Positions 6,731 to 10,395 of a stretch of DNA of 10,395 nt are shown in pieces. The translations under genes and the position numbers were made by a program. Source of the DNA: Candidatus Hydrogenedentota bacterium (GTDB lineage Bacteria > Hydrogenedentota > Hydrogenedentia > Hydrogenedentales > SLHB01); the NCBI GenBank assembly GCA_013349485.1, contig DUZM01000136.1, forward strand, positions 1-10,395, written 5' to 3'. The notes under the pieces are model-generated. The model did not search any database and was not told where the DNA came from. It saw nothing but the letters and a program-made list of their open reading frames with translations. Positions within the stretch are counted from its first letter, which is position 1. Every line of letters begins with the position of its first letter.

Positions 6731-7702
6731 TTATCCTTTTTCTAGAGCCGGGCCACTAAAACCGCGATTAGTGCTAATACAATGACCAACTGCGGCGACA
6801 TCTTGTTGTATTTGCTCCGCGAGCGCTTGGCGCGTGGGAAACTTGCGCTCGGGACGCAGCCGCTTCAGAAAAACAACTTCTATTTGGCGTCCGAGCAAGT
6901 TCTCGGAGAAGTGGAGCAGGTGCGCCTCGACAATCACGTCGCTTTGTCGCACAGTGGGCGCGATGCCGATGTTGATTGCCGCGGGGTGCGCCGTGCCGTC
7001 GAGGATGACTTGCGCCGCGTAGACGCCTTGAGCGGGAATGGCCGCGCTTCCCGACTTGACGTTGGCCGTTGGGAAGCCGAGCGTTGCGCCGATGCCGTGG
7101 CCGGGGATGACGGTTCCCTCGATGGCGTAGGGTCTCCCGAGGAACAGGGCCGCGCGCTCGAGATCTCCTTGAAGCACTTGCTCGCGGATCAGCGTGCTGC
7201 TGACCCGCTCGCCTTCAATGAATAGCGGGGGCACTTGGGTAACCTCGAATGCGAATTGCCGTTGCGCGGCGACGAGGAACTCGTAGTCGCCCGCGGCGTC
7301 TTTTCCGAAACGGAAGTCGTGCCCGACGACCAGGTGCCGGGCGCGGCAGCGCCGAACCACAATTTGCTCGATGAAGTCGAAAGGGTCGAGTGCGGCAGTT
7401 GCTTCGTCGAAGGTCAGGCCGAACACGACCTCGATGCCGGTTCGAGCCAGGAGTTCGATCTTCTTGCTGTCTGATGTTAACAGGTTTGGCGGGTGCTCGG
7501 GGGAAAAGACTTGGCGGGGATGAGGCCGCATGGTCAGAACGGCGGGTGTGCCGGTGGCGGATTTGGCGATGCTGACGACCTCATCGAGGATGCGTTTGTG
7601 TCCAAGGTGTACGCCGTCAAAACTGCCCACGGTCAGCACGACATCTGCGAGCCGCTCGTCGGTTCTTGCGACATCTTCAATGAGCTTTATTGACATTGGC
7701 AT
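6731..7702 (-). CDS. ribF: Bifunctional riboflavin kinase / FAD synthetase
   Basis: Converts riboflavin to FMN (riboflavin kinase) and FMN to FAD (adenylyltransferase), using ATP in both cytoplasmic steps. The 323-residue protein has both domains. The N-terminal nucleotidyltransferase has GSFDGVHLGH at 26-35, RPHP at 59-62, GHDFRFGKD at 127-135 and SSTLIREQVLQGD at 168-180. The C-terminal kinase has RPYAIEGTVIPGHG at 190-203, GFPTANV at 209-215, NIGIAPTV at 244-251, and the EAHLLHF segment at 259-265 containing the expected catalytic Glu. Length is normal (about 300-320). ATG 7702 was chosen; ATG 7696 two codons later is equally plausible. The gene starts 8 nt after the truB stop and ends with tandem TAA TAA codons. 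No riboflavin-related gene lies beside it; the truB-ribF pairing is widespread in bacteria. Confidence 0.96.
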   Translation of the reverse strand: MPMSIKLIEDVARTDERLADVVLTVGSFDGVHLGHKRILDEVVSIAKSATGTPAVLTMRPHPRQVFSPEHPPNLLTSDSKKIELLARTGIEVVFGLTFDEATAALDPFDFIEQIVVRRCRARHLVVGHDFRFGKDAAGDYEFLVAAQRQFAFEVTQVPPLFIEGERVSSTLIREQVLQGDLERAALFLGRPYAIEGTVIPGHGIGATLGFPTANVKSGSAAIPAQGVYAAQVILDGTAHPAAINIGIAPTVRQSDVIVEAHLLHFSENLLGRQIEVVFLKRLRPERKFPTRQALAEQIQQDVAAVGHCISTNRGFSGPALEKG

Positions 7703-7710
7703 TCGTTCTA

Positions 7711-8601
7711 TCACTCGCCAAGCACACGCTTGGGGTGGATGCAACGGCCCGTGGGAGCCGCGTTTACCTTGGCCAAGGCCAAGAGGGCGCCTGCGTCGGA
7801 CTTTATTTGCAGCCATCCGTCTTCGACGGGGCACTCGTCCATAAAATCGTCGGGATACAGCATGTTTCCTGCTGCGACGGCCCTCCGGCGTTCGGGGCGA
7901 ACGGTGACTTCGGGAATGTCGAGGGCGCGCTCGACAGGGAGGAGGGATCTGTTGACGTCCTCGGGTGTGGCGAAGGTATCGAGCGGCTTGGCGTCTCTGA
8001 CGGCGTGTTTGCCGACTCTTGTGCGTCGCAGGTTTGCCAACGCGGCGCCACACCCCAGCCGCTGGCCGACGTCGTGGCAGAGACTGCGCACGTAGGTGCC
8101 GCTTGTGCAGCCCATGCGGAAGTGGACGTAGGGCAAATCGAGTTCGAGCATGGTGAACTCGCGCACCGTGACGCGGCGGGGCGGCCGTTCGATGGTCTCG
8201 CCCCTCCGAGCCCTTTTGTACAGTCGCTGGCCGCCGATCCGCACCGCGCTGATCATAGGCGGTACCTGAAGAATGTCTCCGGTAAAGGCCTCGAGCACAC
8301 GCTCAATGTCCGTTGCGCGGAACTCGGGCACGGGATTCTCCTCGATAGTCTTCCCATCGAGGTCGTGGGAATCCGTGACGCGTCCGAGCAGCATAGCGCC
8401 CTCGTAGACTTTGTCCAGTCGCGTGAGCAGCTCGGTCAGCCTTGTGGCCACGCCCAGGCATAATATAAGGAGCCCGGTTGCGGCGGGATCCAATGTCCCC
8501 GTGTGGCCGACCTTGCGGATTCGGGCGGCGCGGCGTATGTGCTCGACCACGTCGTGGGAGGTGGGTCCCTTGGGTTTATCCACCAGCAAGAGCCCCTTCA
8601 T
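7711..8601 (-). CDS. truB: tRNA pseudouridine(55) synthase TruB
   Basis: Isomerises U55 to pseudouridine in the T-loop of tRNAs. The 296-residue protein has the family N-terminus (GLLLVDKPKGPTSHDVV) and the catalytic motif GHTGTLDPAATG at 32-43 with nucleophile Asp38. KVYEGAMLLG follows, with the conserved Tyr66. The substrate-contact segment is VPPMISAVRIGGQRLYKRA, and the SGTYVRSLCHDVG block spans 167-179. The C-terminal third has the size expected for the PUA-like RNA-binding extension of bacterial TruB. In many TruBs the segment near 117 reads PPxYSA; here Ile117 replaces the Tyr, a position that also varies in other lineages. The start ATG overlaps the stop of the upstream phosphoesterase gene as ATGA, indicating translational coupling. 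Confidence 0.97.
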   Translation of the reverse strand: MKGLLLVDKPKGPTSHDVVEHIRRAARIRKVGHTGTLDPAATGLLILCLGVATRLTELLTRLDKVYEGAMLLGRVTDSHDLDGKTIEENPVPEFRATDIERVLEAFTGDILQVPPMISAVRIGGQRLYKRARRGETIERPPRRVTVREFTMLELDLPYVHFRMGCTSGTYVRSLCHDVGQRLGCGAALANLRRTRVGKHAVRDAKPLDTFATPEDVNRSLLPVERALDIPEVTVRPERRRAVAAGNMLYPDDFMDECPVEDGWLQIKSDAGALLALAKVNAAPTGRCIHPKRVLGE

Positions 8602-9578
8602 CGGTCGTTTTCCATGAGTTCGCGGACGCGGGCGAGGACCCGGCTCCGGGCTGTTTCGAGCGGCATATCCACGGTGGCGCCTGCGGCCGAGGCATGGCCG
8701 CCGCCGCCAAACGCCTCGAGGGCCTTCGCGGCGTTGAACGCGTGGGTCGAGCGAAGGCTCACCTTGGTGGTGTGCGGGTCTTCTTCGCGGAAAAGGATGG
8801 CGACGTCGACCCCTTCGACGTTTCTGGCGAAGTTGATCAATCCGTCCGTGTCCTCGCTTTGGGCGGCGGCGCCGTCCATGTCGCTTTGTGTGGCGGCGGC
8901 GTAGGCCAGCCGGCCGCCCAGGGTAAATTGGACGTTATTGAGGAGGTGGGCGAGTAGTCTGAACTTGCCGGGCGACATGGCGTCGAAAATGCGTGCCGAG
9001 ATTTCGGCGACGTCAATGCCGGTTTCGACGAGATTGGCCGCAACGCGTAAGGCGCGTGGCGTCGTGTTGGAGAAACGGAACCCGCCGGTGTCCGTTGCCA
9101 GGGCGACGTAGGCGCATTGTGCGGCTTCGTAGGACGGGACCAGGCCGGCCCTGTCGAAAAGGTTCGCGATGATTTCGCCGACGGCGGCGTAAGTGGGGTC
9201 GACGAAGTTGAGGTCGCCGTCGGGGTCTTGGCACAGGTGATGGTCGATCACGACGACGGTGGCGCCGGGCGGAATGGCGCGGTCGACGGCGCCCAAGCGA
9301 TCCCGCTTGGCAACATCCACGATGACGACGCTATCGATCGTTTGTGCCGCATCAGCGTTGTTGCTGATAGCCTCGACGCCGGGCAGCCAGTCATACATTT
9401 TCGGAACGGGGTCCGCGAGCACACACGAGACGTTTTGCCTGCCGAGCGCCCGGAGGAGATGGCACATGGCCAGGGCGCTACCAATTGCGTCACCATCGGG
9501 GCTTACGTGGGTAGTGACGAGGAAGGAATTGGCGGCCTGAAGTTCCGCAAGGATAGCGTCCAAATCAACCAGGGCCAT
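8598..9578 (-). CDS. nrnA: DHH/DHHA1-family phosphoesterase, NrnA-like
   Basis: Predicted metal-dependent phosphoesterase of the bifunctional nanoRNase/pAp-phosphatase type. It would degrade very short oligoribonucleotides and 3'-phosphoadenosine 5'-phosphate in the cytoplasm. The 326-residue protein has the DHH motifs in order: SPDGDAIGS at 26-34 (metal-binding Asps), VDVAKRDR at 87-94, the name-giving DHH at 112-114, and ALATDTGGFRFSNT at 159-172. The C-terminal DHHA1 substrate-binding motif GGGGHASAAG is at 291-300. ATG 9578 was chosen because homology begins there and GAAGGAAGA lies upstream; the in-frame extension to 9644 looks non-coding. It overlaps rbfA by 14 nt and truB by 4 nt. The rbfA-nrnA-truB order is common, supporting the NrnA call over a cyclic-di-AMP phosphodiesterase, which usually carries extra N-terminal domains absent here. 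Confidence 0.92.
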   Translation of the reverse strand: MALVDLDAILAELQAANSFLVTTHVSPDGDAIGSALAMCHLLRALGRQNVSCVLADPVPKMYDWLPGVEAISNNADAAQTIDSVVIVDVAKRDRLGAVDRAIPPGATVVVIDHHLCQDPDGDLNFVDPTYAAVGEIIANLFDRAGLVPSYEAAQCAYVALATDTGGFRFSNTTPRALRVAANLVETGIDVAEISARIFDAMSPGKFRLLAHLLNNVQFTLGGRLAYAAATQSDMDGAAAQSEDTDGLINFARNVEGVDVAILFREEDPHTTKVSLRSTHAFNAAKALEAFGGGGHASAAGATVDMPLETARSRVLARVRELMENDR

Positions 9579-9936
9579 GCTCGTCTTCCTTCTCTTCCGC
9601 ATGCATTTCACGGAAGATTTCCTCAAGTCGGAACACGCGATCAAGACTGCCGTCTTCGAAAAAGCGGATTTCGGGCGTCCAGTGCAATCTTATCCGTTTG
9701 CCGATTTGTTTGCGTATCCAGCCGGCGGAGTTGCGCAGGCCGATCAGCGAGCCGTTTCGCTCTTTGTCGGTTCCGTAGAGGCTCACGTAGACGTTGGCGT
9801 GCCGCAAATCGGGCGACATTTTGACGGCCATGACGGACACAAATCCGATGCGCGGGTCTTTTAGGCCCTTTGTCACCAGGCCTGCGATCTCCTCGCGGAT
9901 CAGTTCTGCGACCCGTTCTCCTCGTTGCCGCGTCAT
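9565..9936 (-). CDS. rbfA: 30S ribosome-binding factor RbfA
   Basis: Small KH-domain protein that binds the immature 30S subunit and assists late 16S rRNA maturation at its 5' end. The 123-residue product matches the family in length and layout. The N-terminal helix is RGERVAELIREEIAGLV. DPRIGFVSVMAVKMSPDLRHANVYVSLYG near 27-55 contains the typical beta-strands. RIRLHWTPEIRFFEDGSLDR near 81-100 carries the conserved P-x-[IL]-x-F segment. The tail is acidic. ATG 9936 overlaps the last base of the upstream DUF503 stop (TAATG), so translation is probably coupled. The 3' end overlaps the phosphoesterase start by 14 nt. Confidence 0.96.
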   Translation of the reverse strand: MTRQRGERVAELIREEIAGLVTKGLKDPRIGFVSVMAVKMSPDLRHANVYVSLYGTDKERNGSLIGLRNSAGWIRKQIGKRIRLHWTPEIRFFEDGSLDRVFRLEEIFREMHAEEKEDEHGPG

Positions 9937-10217
9937 TAGAGCATCTCTATTTGGTAGTCGATTACCTGTGCGCCGCCGTCTGCAGAAGCGAAGTTGACGA
10001 TCTCGTTCAGTTGAGCGTTTGCATGCCTGCTCTCGCCGGAGACGACGCATATGGCCAGCCGCGCCCGGCCCCAATGGTTTTTGAAATCCGTTTCGGCCAC
10101 GGAACAGTTGTATCGATTGTGCAGCCGTTTCTTGAGACTGCTTATTACCCGGCGTTTTTCTTTTAGTGAGCGTGCCCCGGGAATCAGAAAATCGATCTGG
10201 AGGAATCCGATCGTCAT
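9936..10217 (-). CDS. ylxP: DUF503 family protein (YlxP-like)
   Basis: A 93-residue cytoplasmic protein of the DUF503 family, found between infB and rbfA in many bacteria. It shows the family N-terminus, a short hydrophobic strand followed by SLKEKRRVISSLKKRL. A central segment (NCSVAETDFKNHWGRARLAI) and a closing beta-strand (GGAQVIDYQIEML) follow. Members are small alpha/beta proteins; YlxP has been linked to ribosome assembly in Bacillus, and the setting beside infB and rbfA agrees, but the molecular role here is not visible from sequence. ATG 10217 was chosen over the upstream in-frame ATG 10265 because homology begins at MTIGFLQIDF and a GGA lies 7 nt upstream. The gap to the infB stop is 52 nt. 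Confidence 0.92.
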   Translation of the reverse strand: MTIGFLQIDFLIPGARSLKEKRRVISSLKKRLHNRYNCSVAETDFKNHWGRARLAICVVSGESRHANAQLNEIVNFASADGGAQVIDYQIEML

Positions 10218-10269
10218 TCGCGCGTCCAATACCAGCCGCCCCAGACGCGGCGTCGGGTCAAACACCCGG

Positions 10270-10395
10270 TTAGGCCAACGTCTTGGCTACCGACTCGAGC
10301 CGGTAACCTTCGACAACATCGCCGACTTTGATATCCTCGAAGTCCTGGAGCTTGATGCCGCATTCGAATCCGCTCTGAACGGAGCGCATGTCATC
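10270..10395 (-). CDS. infB: Translation initiation factor IF-2, C-terminal end (partial)
   Basis: The last 41 codons and TAA stop of IF-2, the GTPase that brings initiator fMet-tRNA to the 30S subunit and promotes subunit joining. The visible peptide includes DDMRSVQSGFECGIKLQDF, then DIKVGDVVEGYRLESV. These match the end of domain C2 (VI-2), in which the GFECGI element and the GDVIE-type strand are strongly conserved. The rest of the gene, including the GTPase domain, lies beyond the right edge. It heads the cluster visible here. Confidence 0.95.
   Translation of the reverse strand, partial: DDMRSVQSGFECGIKLQDFEDIKVGDVVEGYRLESVAKTLA

Noticed and set aside
7703..8053. N-terminal extension of the ribF frame into truB
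   Set aside because: The added residues are Arg/Pro-rich out-of-frame translation of truB, and FAD-synthetase homology begins only after the ATGs at 7702 and 7696.
8462..8473. AT-rich ataatataag resembling a -10 promoter element
   Set aside because: It lies inside the truB coding sequence, with no -35 partner or plus-strand gene to drive.
1..10395. CRISPR arrays, tRNA or rRNA genes, insertion sequences, phage or toxin-antitoxin modules
   Set aside because: I looked and saw no regularly spaced direct repeats, no tRNA-like cloverleaf, no transposase-like protein and no small paired toxin-antitoxin genes.

Overview
This window is bacterial chromosomal DNA, and every supported gene lies on the minus strand, so transcription runs from high to low coordinates. 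It holds two functional blocks. The first (about 10395 to 6731) is a conserved translation and cofactor cluster: the 3' end of infB, a DUF503 (YlxP-type) gene, rbfA, a DHH/DHHA1 phosphoesterase (NrnA type), truB and ribF. The second (about 6481 to 316) is a complete four-gene MacAB/TolC-type tripartite efflux operon: a lipoprotein outer-membrane factor, a very long membrane-fusion protein, a stand-alone ABC ATPase and a MacB-type permease. A candidate start codon at 57 suggests that another minus-strand gene runs off the left edge.

The host is a diderm bacterium, shown by an outer-membrane factor with a lipoprotein signal and a periplasmic adaptor. Codon third positions are fairly GC-rich. 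The organisation of the membrane-fusion protein resembles large HlyD-like adaptors I associate with Planctomycetota and neighbouring candidate phyla. That placement is recall-based inference, not a demonstrated assignment.

Layout. The infB-ylxP-rbfA-nrnA-truB-ribF genes are tightly packed: the last four junctions are a 1-nt TAATG overlap, a 14-nt overlap, a 4-nt ATGA overlap and an 8-nt gap. This points to one translationally coupled operon for initiation-factor production, 30S maturation, small-RNA and nucleotide turnover, tRNA pseudouridine-55 synthesis and FMN/FAD synthesis. It closes with tandem TAA stops and a GC-rich inverted repeat followed by a T-run at 6707-6653. The 249-nt spacer before the efflux operon carries two operator-like inverted repeats. 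The efflux genes overlap or nearly abut (17-nt overlap, 23-nt gap, 32-nt overlap), as expected for stoichiometric production of one complex.

Most of the window is ordinary, and I see no clear evidence of an undescribed system. The points worth a second look are in the efflux operon: a charged Ala/Lys/Glu-rich insertion of roughly 160 residues in the adaptor's hairpin, a highly acidic tail on the same protein, an enlarged outer-membrane factor, and a five-unit 9-bp tandem repeat just downstream of the operon.
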